Numbered from the stretch's first letter, positions 55,436 through 64,000 are shown. The stretch: DNA of 64,000 nt from Sphingobium yanoikuyae (GCF_013001025.1 NZ_CP053023.1:124001-188000); one strand, 5' to 3'. A program made the numbers and translations. Notes: a model not told the origin generated them from the sequence alone.

Positions 55436-56167
55436 TCAGCCGCCGCCGCGCAAAGCCGCGGCATAGCGCCGGTCGACCACTTCCCAGTCGATGTTGCGGA
55501 AGAAGGCGTCGACATATTTGGCGGCGGCGGTGCCGTAATCCATGTGGAAACTGTGCTCGTACATATCGAGCGCGAGCAGCGGCACGCCGGCAATCGCACC
55601 GTGCATATGATCCCACGCCCAATGGTTGTGCAGCGAGCGCGTGTGGAGATTGTAGACGAGCACGCACCAGCCCGATCCGCCGGCAAGGCTCATCCCGGTA
55701 CGGCGGAAGTCGGCTTCCCAGCGGTCGAACGAGCCGAACGCCGCGCCCAGCGCGTCGCGGATGGAACCGGCTGCCTGGCCGTTGCCGCCGAGCCCGTCGA
55801 AATAGACCTCATGGAGCACGACCGAGCCGGTGCGGTGCAGCTCCTCGCGCTTCAATCCGCCATAGACCACCGGCGGCAGGTCCGTGTCAGCGAGCGCGGC
55901 GGCAAGTCGTGTCTCGATCATATTCAGGGCCTTGACCGAGCCCGCATAATTGTTCTCGTGGTGCGATGTGATCAGCCTTTCGGAGAGGCCGTGAAGCCTG
56001 GCGGGATTGAACCTGAGCGGCTTGACCTGATGATTTCCGGCAAAGGCGGGGACAGCCGCCGGCGCTGCGGCCGGCGTCTGCGCAGAGGCTTCGTTGATAG
56101 TCATGGCGGCGGCTCCGATGCCAAGAGTTGCGATTGCACTGCGTCGGGAAAGATGGTCGATCGTCAC
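55436..56167 (-). CDS. Exported Fe/Mn superoxide dismutase
   Basis: 243 residues from a GTG at 56167. A Tat-type signal ([10 protein letters not shown]) is followed by a mature SOD with ligand segments [31 protein letters not shown] (the final Asp and His ligands) and [10 protein letters not shown]. It would remove superoxide in the periplasm, and location with chrA fits protection during chromate reduction. It is 12 bases from chrA, same strand. Confidence 0.87.
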   Translation of the reverse strand: MTIDHLSRRSAIATLGIGAAAMTINEASAQTPAAAPAAVPAFAGNHQVKPLRFNPARLHGLSERLITSHHENNYAGSVKALNMIETRLAAALADTDLPPVVYGGLKREELHRTGSVVLHEVYFDGLGGNGQAAGSIRDALGAAFGSFDRWEADFRRTGMSLAGGSGWCVLVYNLHTRSLHNHWAWDHMHGAIAGVPLLALDMYEHSFHMDYGTAAAKYVDAFFRNIDWEVVDRRYAAALRGGG

Positions 56168-56178
56168 GCGTCACTCCT

Positions 56179-57576
56179 TCAGATGATCATTACATATGCG
56201 GCCCCGAGGACCGAGCAGACGCCGAGCACCGGCAGCATGCCGGCCTTGAACCGGAACATGGCGAGTATCGCACCCACCGCGAGCGCCAGCGCCGGCCAGT
56301 TGACGGACGTTAGGACTGGGAGATCGATGGTGCCGGCTGCGAACGGCACTTCGCGGACTTGCTCGAACAGAGTGTGGATACCAAACCAGACCGCCAGATT
56401 GAGGATCACGCCGACCACTGCGGCGGTGATCGCCGAAAGCGCGGCCGACAATGCGCGGTTGCCGCGCAGCCGCTCGATGAATGGCGCGCCGGCGAAGATC
56501 CACAGGAAGCATGGCAGGAAGGTAACCCAGGTGGTGAGGATTGCGCCGAAGGTCGCGGCGACGAGCGGCGGCAGCCCGGTCGCTTCGCGGAAGGCCGCGA
56601 GGAAGCCGACGAACTGCGTCACCATGATCAGCGGCCCGGGCGTGGTCTCGGCCATGCCGAGCCCGTCGAGCATCTCGCCGGGCTGGAGCCAGCCATAGGT
56701 CTCGACTGCCTCCTGCGCGACATAGGCGAGCACCGCATAGGCGCCGCCGAAGGTCACCACCGCCATCTGGCTGAAGAAGGTGGCGATGCGGCTGAACACG
56801 TCGTCGGGGCCGAACGCGAACAGCAGCGCTGCGACCGGCCCGAGCCAGAGCAGCAGCAGGACGCCGGAGATGCGCAGCGACCAAGAGAGGTTCGGCCGGG
56901 CATGGTCGGGAAGGCCCTCGCCAAGAGCGGTGTCGCGGTCGTGGATTATCTCAGCGCCGGCGGGACCATGTCCGCCGCCGCCCTTGAATGCGGCGTAACC
57001 AGCGCGGCCACTGAAGAAGCCGATCAGCGCGGCGGCAAGCACGATCAGCGGGAAGGGCACGTCGAGCACGAAGATCGCGACGAACGCCAGCGCGGCAAAA
57101 CCGCGCATGACGTTGTTCTTCAAGGCACGCGAACCCACCCGGACCACCGCCTGTAGCACCACCGCCAGCACGGCGGCCTTCAATCCGAAGAACAATCCCT
57201 CGACCAGCGGCACTTCGCCGAGCAGCACATAGACATAGCTGAGCCCTAAAATCGCGAGGAAGCCGGGCAGCACGAATAGCGCGCCCGCGACCAGGCCGCC
57301 CTTGGTCTTATGGAGCAACCAGCCAATATAGACAGCTAGCTGTTGCGCTTCAGGGCCGGGCAGCAGCATGCAATAGTTGAGCGCGTGGAGGAACCGCTCC
57401 TCGCCGATCCAGCGCTTCTCCTCGACCAGGATGCGATGCATCACCGCTATCTGGCCCGCCGGTCCGCCGAAGCTGAGCAGCGCGACCCTGATCCAGACGC
57501 GCACCGCCTCGCCAAAGCTGATGCCGTGCTCGTGCAGCGTCTCGACTGCGATTTCAGCGCGTGCGCTGGCCTCCAT
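56179..57576 (-). CDS. chrA: ChrA chromate efflux transporter
   Basis: 465 residues, two homologous halves with about 10-12 transmembrane helices. The CHR signatures are clear: FGGPAGQIAVMH and CMLLPGPEAQQLAVYIGW in the first half, FGGAYAVLAYVAQ and AETTPGPLIMVTQFVGF in the second. It pumps chromate out of the cell. It follows chrB by two bases on the same strand. Confidence 0.95.
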   Translation of the reverse strand: MEASARAEIAVETLHEHGISFGEAVRVWIRVALLSFGGPAGQIAVMHRILVEEKRWIGEERFLHALNYCMLLPGPEAQQLAVYIGWLLHKTKGGLVAGALFVLPGFLAILGLSYVYVLLGEVPLVEGLFFGLKAAVLAVVLQAVVRVGSRALKNNVMRGFAALAFVAIFVLDVPFPLIVLAAALIGFFSGRAGYAAFKGGGGHGPAGAEIIHDRDTALGEGLPDHARPNLSWSLRISGVLLLLWLGPVAALLFAFGPDDVFSRIATFFSQMAVVTFGGAYAVLAYVAQEAVETYGWLQPGEMLDGLGMAETTPGPLIMVTQFVGFLAAFREATGLPPLVAATFGAILTTWVTFLPCFLWIFAGAPFIERLRGNRALSAALSAITAAVVGVILNLAVWFGIHTLFEQVREVPFAAGTIDLPVLTSVNWPALALAVGAILAMFRFKAGMLPVLGVCSVLGAAYVMII

Positions 57577-57578
57577 CT

Positions 57579-58529
57579 TTAGTCCTCTTTTCGCCGGGTG
57601 AAGTGAGCATAGAATCCGTCGAGCGCGGTCGATCCGCGCGCGATCCGCTCCTCGTCGTCGTCGGTGCCGGCACAGATGCCGGCGATAAGCGCGCTCACTC
57701 CCGGAGTTTCCGGGCGCTCGAACCGAGCATCGGCAATATCAAGGTCGTGAACAATTTCGCCGAGCGCCCGCAGCGCGGGGTCGGTCTCGAGACCGGTGAG
57801 GAACACCAAGGTCTCGAAGGAGCAGCGGTCGCCTTCGTGGGTGAACTCAGCGTCCGCCATGTCGAACCTCAGTTCGTCAGGCTCCGGCACATATCCTTTG
57901 CCCTCGACGAACTTGAAGCTCGCCTCGGGGTCGATGAAGCGGCGAATGAGCCAGGCGGACGCGATGCGATCGACATGGACATGGCGGCGCGTCACCCAAA
58001 CGCGGCGCTTTAGCTCCGCCGGGGTCAGCTCGGGCGCACCGGGGCCGCTCACATCGGGATGTTGGTGAGAGCGGCGGTCCGCCTCGGTGATGGCGGCCTG
58101 TGCCGCCTGCCGACCATGCGCACCGAAAAAGTCGATCGCGGCGACCTCGTTCAGGCGTTTGCGCAGGCGGCCCACATCCGCCGCCGCGACATACTCGCCC
58201 TCACACAGCGCGCGCGCCTCGCGTGCCAACTCCTCATAGTCGGCGTCACGCGCAGCGTCGAACACTCCGCGCAGCTCCGCATCGCCCATGCCGCCGACAA
58301 GGCGCGCTTCGAGGATCAGCGCCTCGCCGCCATTTTCGGTGATCTCGCGATGCAGTTCTTCGAACAGCGCGCGCGTGTCCTCGCGATTGGGGAGCGCATG
58401 GACGGCGTTCTTGAGCGGCGCGGCCCCGATCGCCTGCAAACGCCGCCAGACCTTCACCCGCAAATAGGCAGGCTTAGCCGGAAGCTGCGGGATCAGGAGC
58501 AACCAAGGGGAAGCTTGTGTGTTTGTCAT
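57579..58529 (-). CDS. chrB: ChrB chromate resistance/regulatory protein
   Basis: 316 residues. The N-terminal half (LLLIPQLPAKPAYLRVKVWRRLQAIGA) is the ChrB N-terminal domain; the C-terminal half (RVWVTRRHVHVDRIASAWLIRRFIDP ... CSFETLVFLTGLETDPALRALGEIVHDLDIADARF) is the chrB C-terminal domain. ChrB is reported as a chromate-sensing regulator and may aid reduction. It heads the chrB-chrA-SOD operon, divergent from the DUF1259 gene. Confidence 0.93.
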   Translation of the reverse strand: MTNTQASPWLLLIPQLPAKPAYLRVKVWRRLQAIGAAPLKNAVHALPNREDTRALFEELHREITENGGEALILEARLVGGMGDAELRGVFDAARDADYEELAREARALCEGEYVAAADVGRLRKRLNEVAAIDFFGAHGRQAAQAAITEADRRSHQHPDVSGPGAPELTPAELKRRVWVTRRHVHVDRIASAWLIRRFIDPEASFKFVEGKGYVPEPDELRFDMADAEFTHEGDRCSFETLVFLTGLETDPALRALGEIVHDLDIADARFERPETPGVSALIAGICAGTDDDEERIARGSTALDGFYAHFTRRKED

Positions 58530-58697
58530 AGTTGTATCGTCACTAGCCTACAAGTGTAAGGGTTGCATCACAAGCCTCATGAGCATAGGACTGCTTATCC
58601 CGAAGAAAGAAACCGGAGCGTAATGTCGCGGCTCGCCGGCGGCGCGCTCGCATGACGTGAGGCTTTCCGTGTCGAGTGCGCTGATGAAGGATCAATT
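58530..58697. promoter_or_regulatory. Divergent promoter region between chrB and DUF1259 genes
   Basis: The 168 bases between the chrB start (minus) and the DUF1259 start (plus) include an AT-richer stretch near 58535-58560 (TTGTATCG...CTACAAGTG) that may hold the chrB promoter. No clear operator was identified. Confidence 0.4.
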
Positions 58698-59588
58698 ATG
58701 CTGAAAAAGACCATCGCCTTGGGATTCGCCAGCCTCCTGCTGGCAAGCCCGGCATGGGCAGCGCCGGACTGGTCGGCTGTCGACCGGGCGATAGGACGAG
58801 CGGGGGCCGAACAGCCGGGGGGCGTTCACCGCTACAGCTTCCCGCGTTCGGACCTGAGCGTCACGCTGGATGGGGTGACGATCAAGCCCTCCCTCGCGCT
58901 CGGCTCTTGGGCGGCGTTTCAGCCGATGGGCGACGAGGCGATGGTGATGGGCGATCTCGTGCTGACCCACGACGAGGTGAACCCCGTTTTGAGCCGCCTG
59001 CTCGCAAGCGGTTTTACGATCACCGCGCTCCACAATCACCTGCTCCGCTCTTCGCCTGCGACCATGTACATGCACATTGCCGGCCACGGCGACCCGGTGA
59101 AGCTCGCGGCCGCGCTCCGGCAAGCGCTATCAGCCAGTCGGACCCCGCTCGCCGCGCCGCAATCGCCTTCGGCCAGCGCAGCCGCATCGCGGCTCGACCT
59201 CGATGTGGCCCCGCTCAACCGGTTGATGGGCGGTGAGGGCAAGACGGCCGGTGGCATCCTCCAATACAGCTTTCCGCGCGCCGAGCGGCTGATGGACGGC
59301 GATATGGAGACTCCGCCGACGATGGGCACGGCGACCGCGATCAACTTTCAGCCAACCGGGGACGGCCGAGCCGCCATCACCGGCGATTTCGTACTTGTCG
59401 CAAACGAGGTCGATCCGGTCCTGCGCGTGCTGCGGACGAACGGGATCGAGGTCACGGCGCTGCATAATCATATGCTAAACGACGAGCCGCGGCTGTTCTT
59501 CATGCACTTCTGGGCCAACGACGACGCAGCCAAGCTCGCCCGTGGGCTGCGCGCGGCGCTCGACAGGATGAACAATCAGAGGAGTTGA
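58698..59588 (+). CDS. Exported protein with two DUF1259 domains
   Basis: 296 residues: a signal peptide (ending near AWA|APD) and two DUF1259 repeats (about 22-145 and 165-290), each with FP or SFPR, VLTHDEVNPVL or VLVANEVDPVL, and ITALHNHL or VTALHNHM. DUF1259 proteins (LppY/LpqO-like) are often found with chromate-resistance genes; the repeated HNH-like histidines may bind metal. Function unknown. Confidence 0.88.
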   Translation: MLKKTIALGFASLLLASPAWAAPDWSAVDRAIGRAGAEQPGGVHRYSFPRSDLSVTLDGVTIKPSLALGSWAAFQPMGDEAMVMGDLVLTHDEVNPVLSRLLASGFTITALHNHLLRSSPATMYMHIAGHGDPVKLAAALRQALSASRTPLAAPQSPSASAAASRLDLDVAPLNRLMGGEGKTAGGILQYSFPRAERLMDGDMETPPTMGTATAINFQPTGDGRAAITGDFVLVANEVDPVLRVLRTNGIEVTALHNHMLNDEPRLFFMHFWANDDAAKLARGLRAALDRMNNQRS

Positions 59589-59665
59589 ACTCGGACGACG
59601 GCTCATTGGGCCGTAACCGCCGCCCGCCCGACCCCACGGCCCTTATGCAGGAAGTGGAATGGAAC

Positions 59666-59989
59666 ATGGCTAGCAAACGAACTCTCACTGTTGTCGCAAG
59701 CGTGGGCGCGGCCGCGCTGGCGATCGCGGGCGTGGCGATCGCGCAAAACCACGAGGCGAACGAAAACCGGATAATCGGCAAGCACAGCGAACGAGACATC
59801 CCGCTTGCTCAGGTGCCCGAGGCCGCGATGAACGCGGCACGCGCGCAACTCGCGTCAATAAGCAAAGCGGAGCAAGTCACCCGAAAGGCGGACGGAAGCA
59901 CGCTCTATGAAATCAAGGGCAAGAACAGCGACGGAAAGACGATCGAACTGTTCGTCACGCCCGAAGGCCAGGTGCTCGGCCGCGAATGA
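59666..59989 (+). CDS. Small exported PepSY-like protein
   Basis: 107 residues from ATG 59666: a signal peptide (KRTLTVVASVGAAALAIAGVAIA), then a domain with IPLAQVPEAAMNAARAQL and TLYEIKGKNSDGKTIELFVTPEGQVL, a PepSY-like pattern (transition metal or protease-inhibitory small domain). An earlier in-frame start at 59585 overlaps the DUF1259 stop but gives an unlikely leader. Confidence 0.75.
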   Translation: MASKRTLTVVASVGAAALAIAGVAIAQNHEANENRIIGKHSERDIPLAQVPEAAMNAARAQLASISKAEQVTRKADGSTLYEIKGKNSDGKTIELFVTPEGQVLGRE

Positions 59990-60064
59990 TGGATCAGCAC
60001 GGGGCGCCGGCCGTCGAGGGCCGTGCGCCCCTTCCGAAATGATACTGCGGAATAGGAGACGAAA

Positions 60065-60391
60065 ATGCGGCCAAGGCGATGGATATTGTTATGCGCCGCT
60101 TTGGCCGCCCTGCCTGATAGTGCGATCGGCCAAACCGAACCCGCGTCGGCGACGGGCTCGGCGTTGTTCGTAAGCTGTCAAGCGAATGAGCCGCGATGCG
60201 GCGCTTACCTCCAAGGCGTGCTCGACATGATGATCGTCGCGCGAAAAGCGGAATGCCGCGCTCCACGCTATGACCGATCGGCGCTGCGCGCGGCATATTT
60301 ACGCTGGGCGGAGCAGAATAGCTATTTTATGAGTGTTCATATGGTGGCCGGAGCTGAACGCTCGTTAGCGAAGGCTTGGCCATGTCAGTAG
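60065..60391 (+). CDS. Rap1a/Tai-like small secreted protein
   Basis: 108 residues with a signal peptide (ending near IGQT) and paired Cys (SCQANEPRCGAYLQGVLD; AECRAPRY; AWPCQ). The spacing fits the Rap1a/Tai immunity family, which neutralises type VI amidase effectors, but no effector is encoded nearby, so another role is likely. Start ATG 60065. Confidence 0.7.
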   Translation: MRPRRWILLCAALAALPDSAIGQTEPASATGSALFVSCQANEPRCGAYLQGVLDMMIVARKAECRAPRYDRSALRAAYLRWAEQNSYFMSVHMVAGAERSLAKAWPCQ

Positions 60392-60646
60392 CATCGTACC
60401 CCGCGGCGTAGCCTGCCCGGCGGCTGCCTTTGAGGGCAGGCGGAGCGTCCGCCTGGCGGTGAATTCCGCCAGCTCAACGATCCCATGTCGCGCCTCAAGC
60501 TCGCTAATTAGCCGATGTTCGCATTATGTCTGCCAAATCGTTGTCTGGCGCACAAACCTTGAGGTGACGCCAAGTTGGCCGCGGCCGTGACGCTGCGCGG
60601 CAGAATGCCGCAATACCGACGGCACCGCTTTGGCGGCGCTGAGGAT
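60392..60646. other. Intergenic sequence before the leader repeat
   Basis: About 255 bases between the Rap1a/Tai-like gene and the repeated leader. It contains the hairpin-like GCCGGGCAGGCG...TGAGGGCAGG type GC-rich text but no gene of credible length. Confidence 0.4.
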
Positions 60647-60878
60647 GAAGGGGGCGCCGCCCCCCTCTGTGCAAGGGCTGGACCGTCTCCGCGCGTGACG
60701 CGCTCCGCTTGGCGATCGGGGCGGTCTCCCCACCCTTCCGCGCCTGCGGCTTGTGCAGGGCGGGCGATCCCCCTCCCCCCCGATCGGCCCCATTTGCCCA
60801 TTCACCCCCCGCTCTCGGCGAGGGCCAGAAGTCGATGTGAGCCATCGCCTTCGGCTCTATTCCAGAAAGGGAAACACC
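60647..60878 (+). repeat. Leader repeat, copy 1 (upstream of DUF3768 gene)
   Basis: About 232 bases ending at the start codon of the DUF3768 gene. It is nearly the same as 63635-63870, from GAAGGGGGCGCCGCCCCCC through GGGCGGGCGATCCCCCTCC to GCCATCGCCTTCGGCTC and the ribosome site. It includes the palindrome GGGGGCGCCGCCCCC. Likely a shared regulatory leader. Confidence 0.88.
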
Positions 60879-61253
60879 ATGCAGAACGCTCCCGACCGCG
60901 CCGCGCATATCGAACGCATCGCCGCGCTGAACGACACGTTGCGGGCTAACATTACGAAGCCGACCGGCCTTGATCGCATCGTCATGACGGCGGGGATCGC
61001 CGGGGGCATCGGCGACGTGACGACGTGGAGCGGATGGCGCAAGCGGGCCGAGCTGCTCCGGACTGTGCGCGATTTTGACGCCTTCAGCCCTGACAGCCCC
61101 GAGCGGGATTTCGGACGGTTCGAGTGGCAGGAAGCCGTCTGCTATTTCAAAATCGACTATTACGACCCCTCTCTTGAGTGGGGATCGGCGAACCCGGCTG
61201 ACCCGGCAGTCACAGCCCGCGTCCTGACGATCATGTGGGCCTACGAATACTGA
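60879..61253 (+). CDS. DUF3768 protein
   Basis: 124 residues with the DUF3768 motifs (RIVMTAGIA, VRDFDAFSPDSPERDFGRFEW, VCYFKIDYYD). Members are widespread on alphaproteobacterial plasmids and islands and their function is unknown. It starts right after the repeated leader. AAGGGAA precedes the ATG. Confidence 0.87.
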   Translation: MQNAPDRAAHIERIAALNDTLRANITKPTGLDRIVMTAGIAGGIGDVTTWSGWRKRAELLRTVRDFDAFSPDSPERDFGRFEWQEAVCYFKIDYYDPSLEWGSANPADPAVTARVLTIMWAYEY

Positions 61254-61312
61254 TAGACCGGCGCGGGCGGCCCCCTCGCCGCCCCGCCTTTCCCAAAGGA
61301 AAGGAATCTCCC

Positions 61313-61588
61313 ATGCCGCAGGCATTGACCAGCCCCGAGGGCATTCCGCTCGCGACCGTCCTACGTCTTAACGCCGAACGGACCATCGACCTTGAACGAT
61401 ACGAGGAAGACGGCGCGTTCGACCGCTACGGCTATCTTCGCGACCTCGCCGACAACCACGGCGCGGACCTCGCGCGCGTGATCGAGATCGCGGACCTGCT
61501 CGGCCCCGAAGAGGATTTCGACGGCCTTGTGACCACCATCGAGGACGCGGCCGAAGGCTTCGGCTTCGGCGCTTCCATTTTCGACTGA
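61313..61588 (+). CDS. Uncharacterised acidic protein
   Basis: 91 residues, acidic (many Asp/Glu), no recognised domain. It has AAGGAAAGGAATC upstream of ATG 61313 and belongs to the DUF3768/methyltransferase gene run; small acidic proteins in such runs can be anti-restriction DNA mimics, but this is only a possibility. Confidence 0.6.
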   Translation: MPQALTSPEGIPLATVLRLNAERTIDLERYEEDGAFDRYGYLRDLADNHGADLARVIEIADLLGPEEDFDGLVTTIEDAAEGFGFGASIFD

Positions 61589-61638
61589 CCCAGCACGCGC
61601 GGGCCGATCCTGCGCGCCCCGTTCCCGAAGGATCAAGC

Positions 61639-63081
61639 ATGACCAACGAATTGATGAACCGCGTCCAGATCGACGAGATCACCGCAGGCCGGGACGCCGC
61701 GATTGCCAAATGGCTTGAGGCTTACGACAGTTTCCACGCTCTCACCGATGCTGCCAATGGGCTTTGCTTCGCCGGGGGCATCAGCCTGCCCATTCCTGCG
61801 GATGACCGCTACAGCGATAGCGGCCTGACGCGCGCGTTCCATAGCGCCGCCCCGCACAACACCCGCGACCGGGAAACTGGCGCGGTCAGCAGCGTCAGCG
61901 GACGCGACCATTTCCGCGCGAAAATCACCGTCGCCATGGATCGGCGATGCTGGCGGCACCTTCTCGAAACGCTGGGATTCGACCAGCTTCTCGACCGGCA
62001 GGCCCGAGAGGAGTTCTACAAGGGGATCAACGACACGCCGCCCGCCTTCACGTCTGAGAATTGCGCCAACACCTTCGGCCATATTTGGGAGAACCGGCGC
62101 GGCCTCTATCTGCGCGGCATCGCCAATACCTTTTCGGCGCTGGACCGGCGCTTTCGCTCGCATGATGGCTTCAAGATCGGCAGCCGTCTCATCATTGAAC
62201 GCGCCTTGAGCGACAGCCGGTCCTACTGGACCGACTATAATCGACGGGACACTCTGCGCGATGTCGAGCGGGTTTTCCGCGAGCTGGACGAGCTGGGGCC
62301 GGTTCCTGAAAGCGCCAGCATCGCGCGCCGCATCACCGATACGCGCGAGGCGACCCCCTTCGTCATCGAGGGCGATTATTTCCGGGTCCGCGTCTTCGGG
62401 AACGGTAATCTGCACCTGTGGTTCGAGCGCAAAGACCTCTTGCAGCGGGTGAACCTCTTGCTCGCCGAGCATTATGGCGAAGCAATCGGCGATGCCTACG
62501 ACAACACCGAGGCGGACGATGCCCCGCAATTCCACATGACCCACGCCAAGGATTTCGGCGCGTTCATGTCGAGCGATGCCGTCGCGGCGCAGGTTATCCG
62601 CCTCGCCGAGATCGGGCGGGGCATGGGTGTGCTGGAACCCAGCGCCGGGACCGGGATGCTGGCGAAGGCCGCGCGCGAGGCTGGCGGAAATGTCGCCTGC
62701 ATCGAGATACAGCCGGGCATGGCGCACGAGCTGCGCGTCCTGCACGGCTTCGGCGATGTGCGCGAGGCAGATTTCCTCAGCCTCAAACCGAGGCCGATCT
62801 ATGACCGCATCGTCATGAACCCGCCTTTTGATCGCGGGCGTGATTGCGATCATGTCCGCCATGCCTTCGCTTTCCTGAAGCCGGGGGGCGTGCTGATCGC
62901 TGTCATGAGCGCCCGCGCCGAGTTTCGGGAGGATGCACGGCACCGCGCGCTCCACAAGATCGTCGATCAGTGCAAGCCGTCCTGGGGCTGGAAGAAGTGG
63001 CACGACCTTCCCGAAGGATCGTTCGCCCACGCCGGAACCAACATCAACACCGTCATTTTGGCAATCCGCAAGCCGGGGTGA
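61639..63081 (+). CDS. DUF4942/class I methyltransferase (possible adenine-specific DNA methyltransferase)
   Basis: 480 residues. The N-terminal half (about 1-230) is DUF4942-like; the C-terminal half (about 310-470) is an S-adenosylmethionine-dependent methyltransferase with the motif I segment VLEPSAGTGMLAKAA and motif IV NPPF, as in N6-adenine methyltransferases. It may protect the element's DNA on transfer. It lies in the run of plasmid-backbone genes. Confidence 0.85.
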   Translation: MTNELMNRVQIDEITAGRDAAIAKWLEAYDSFHALTDAANGLCFAGGISLPIPADDRYSDSGLTRAFHSAAPHNTRDRETGAVSSVSGRDHFRAKITVAMDRRCWRHLLETLGFDQLLDRQAREEFYKGINDTPPAFTSENCANTFGHIWENRRGLYLRGIANTFSALDRRFRSHDGFKIGSRLIIERALSDSRSYWTDYNRRDTLRDVERVFRELDELGPVPESASIARRITDTREATPFVIEGDYFRVRVFGNGNLHLWFERKDLLQRVNLLLAEHYGEAIGDAYDNTEADDAPQFHMTHAKDFGAFMSSDAVAAQVIRLAEIGRGMGVLEPSAGTGMLAKAAREAGGNVACIEIQPGMAHELRVLHGFGDVREADFLSLKPRPIYDRIVMNPPFDRGRDCDHVRHAFAFLKPGGVLIAVMSARAEFREDARHRALHKIVDQCKPSWGWKKWHDLPEGSFAHAGTNINTVILAIRKPG

Positions 63082-63258
63082 CGGTGCGACAGAGCATAGA
63101 CAGCGGTTCCGGCAAAAAATCGAAGGCCGGCGCTCCCCGAGGAGCGCCGGCCTCATTCGTTGCTGGTTATCGCGTTCAATATCCAGCATGGATACGATCC
63201 TCACTGATCGGCTGACCAACTTGCGCTATGCTCCTCTTTTTGATGGGGACCATATGCC

Positions 63259-63534
63259 ATGACTGTCCCACCCATCGTTGCGCGCCGTGTCCTGCCTGCC
63301 CCGCAGCGCGAGGCATTGGACCTCATGCTTCGGGCGCTGTTCATTCTGGACTGCGCCGGGGAACTCGGCCCAGGTGCCGCGCTGTCTGGTGCGATCGACG
63401 CCCTGATTGATGCCCCCAACGCGGCCGATATGACGCCGCAGGAGCGCGCCGAGTTTGCGGGGCGGCTCGATGCCTATCAAGCTGCCGTGACGATCGCCCA
63501 GGGCAAGGCCCTGCCCCTCACATTCCACGGCTAA
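63259..63534 (+). CDS. Uncharacterised protein
   Basis: 91 residues, hydrophobic N-terminal half (ALDLMLRALFILDCAGELGPGAALSG) and a helical C-terminus. No family is recognised. Follows the methyltransferase gene after 177 bases and is co-directional. Confidence 0.5.
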   Translation: MTVPPIVARRVLPAPQREALDLMLRALFILDCAGELGPGAALSGAIDALIDAPNAADMTPQERAEFAGRLDAYQAAVTIAQGKALPLTFHG

Positions 63535-63634
63535 TGGCGCAAGATCCGCGCGGCGGACTCTTGCGGCGCTTATAGTCCCGATCCCTTCTCCGCTCCCCGT
63601 CGAATAGATCGGGCGCGCGCTCGGCGCGCGGATC

Positions 63635-63870
63635 GAAGGGGGCGCCGCCCCCCTCTGTGCAAGGGCTGGACCGTCTCCCGCGCGTGCCGCGCGCTCGCTT
63701 GGCGATCGGGGCGGTCTCCCCACCCTTCCGCGCCTGCGGCTTGTGCAGGGCGGGCGATCCCCCTCCCCCCCGATCGGCCCCGGTTTGCACATTCACCCCC
63801 CGCTCTCGGCGAGGGCCAGAAGTCGATGGAGCCATCGCCTTCGGCTTCATTGAGAGAAAGGAACAGCACC
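63635..63870 (+). repeat. Leader repeat, copy 2 (upstream of ParB-like gene)
   Basis: About 236 bases, close to 60647-60878 throughout, ending at the start codon of the ParB-like gene. The last 30 bases differ mainly in the short spacer, and both end with an AAAGG or AAGG ribosome site. The preceding 63535-63634 shows no gene. Confidence 0.88.
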
Positions 63871-64000
63871 ATGGTTAAGACTTCCAAGCCCACGATCCTG
63901 CATCTGACGGTCGATCAGCTTCATCGCAGCGACCTCAATGTCCGCAAGAAGCCATCCAGCGCCGCGAGCGATGCCGAGGTTTCCGCTTCGCTGCTGTCCG
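63871..64000 (+). CDS. ParB/RepB-like partition or nuclease-domain protein (truncated by window)
   Basis: Only the first 43 codons are in the window. TILHLTVDQLHRSDLNVRKKP resembles the beginning of ParB-like nuclease domains, which are typical of sphingomonad plasmids and islands. It starts at ATG 63871, following the second leader repeat. Function beyond this is not readable here. Confidence 0.7.
   Translation, partial: MVKTSKPTILHLTVDQLHRSDLNVRKKPSSAASDAEVSASLLS

Noticed and set aside
60392..60878. Long open frames in the GC-rich leader region (both strands)
   Set aside because: They come from the repeated, GC-rich leader, show no domain and recur in the second copy in different frames.
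1..64000. CRISPR arrays, tRNA or rRNA genes
   Set aside because: No regularly spaced repeats and no cloverleaf or rRNA sequence was recognised.

Overview
The window is high-GC alphaproteobacterial DNA and looks like the accessory part of a sphingomonad (Sphingobium/Sphingomonas/Novosphingobium type) plasmid or integrated conjugative island. The evidence is an F-type transfer operon of the sphingomonad-plasmid kind, a TonB-dependent receptor and TorF-like porin, two IS6100 copies, several Tn3-family elements and, at the right end, a ParB-like gene beside an N6-adenine-methyltransferase-like gene. No rRNA or tRNA gene and no CRISPR array were seen.

Layout. (1) 1-11.9 kb: conjugation module. 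On the minus strand traA-traL-traE-traK-traB-dsbC-traV-traC (traC runs off the left edge), then an uncharacterised plus-strand gene, a small helix-turn-helix protein, a VirB1-like lytic transglycosylase and a large conserved hypothetical protein. (2) 12-13.9 kb: debris, consisting of a DUF983 gene and a histidine-kinase 3' end fused to a broken Tn3-family tnpA/tnpR pair. (3) 14.1-21.5 kb: a tightly overlapping eight-gene minus-strand operon for sulfide/persulfide handling (persulfide-dioxygenase-like MBL protein, two YeeE/YedE-type membrane proteins, a TIGR01244 phosphatase/sulfurtransferase-like protein, an SQR-like flavoprotein, TauE/SafE, a membrane TlpA, DsbA). It is divergent from a peroxiredoxin-ArsR-DsrE operon, with a palindromic operator between them. 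(4) 21.6-27 kb: an IS1182-family element, a four-gene stress/sulfate cluster (SulP, UspA, DksA-like, cold shock) and a truncated RND pump gene.

(5) 27-36.5 kb: probably the most interesting system. A sigma-54 activator of the AcoR type faces a well-formed -24/-12 promoter that precedes cytochrome c, glyoxalase I, a Tat-exported small subunit, a GMC dehydrogenase, an acetoin-reductase-like SDR, a porin, glyoxalase II and a quinone-linked D-lactate dehydrogenase. Together these could take a small diol or hydroxyketone (for example 1,2-propanediol or acetol; an inference) through methylglyoxal and S-lactoylglutathione to D-lactate and pyruvate.

(6) 36.6-54.2 kb: nested mobile elements. An IS6-family copy is cut by a Tn3-family transposon with perfect 34-bp inverted repeats, which itself carries an IS110/IS1111 element at the 3' end of its tnpA. 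Next is a 9.7-kb IS6100-flanked unit carrying a TonB-dependent receptor, a SnoaL-kinase fusion, a dienoyl-CoA-reductase-like SDR, an enoyl-CoA hydratase/isomerase and an LVIVD-repeat secreted protein. That unit sits inside another tnpA whose two halves survive on either side. (7) 54.2-64 kb: an ATP-grasp-like protein, a chrB-chrA-secreted superoxide dismutase operon, DUF1259 and other small exported proteins, then plasmid/island backbone genes (DUF3768, a DUF4942/methyltransferase-like protein, a ParB-like protein). Two of these genes are preceded by the same ~235-bp leader.
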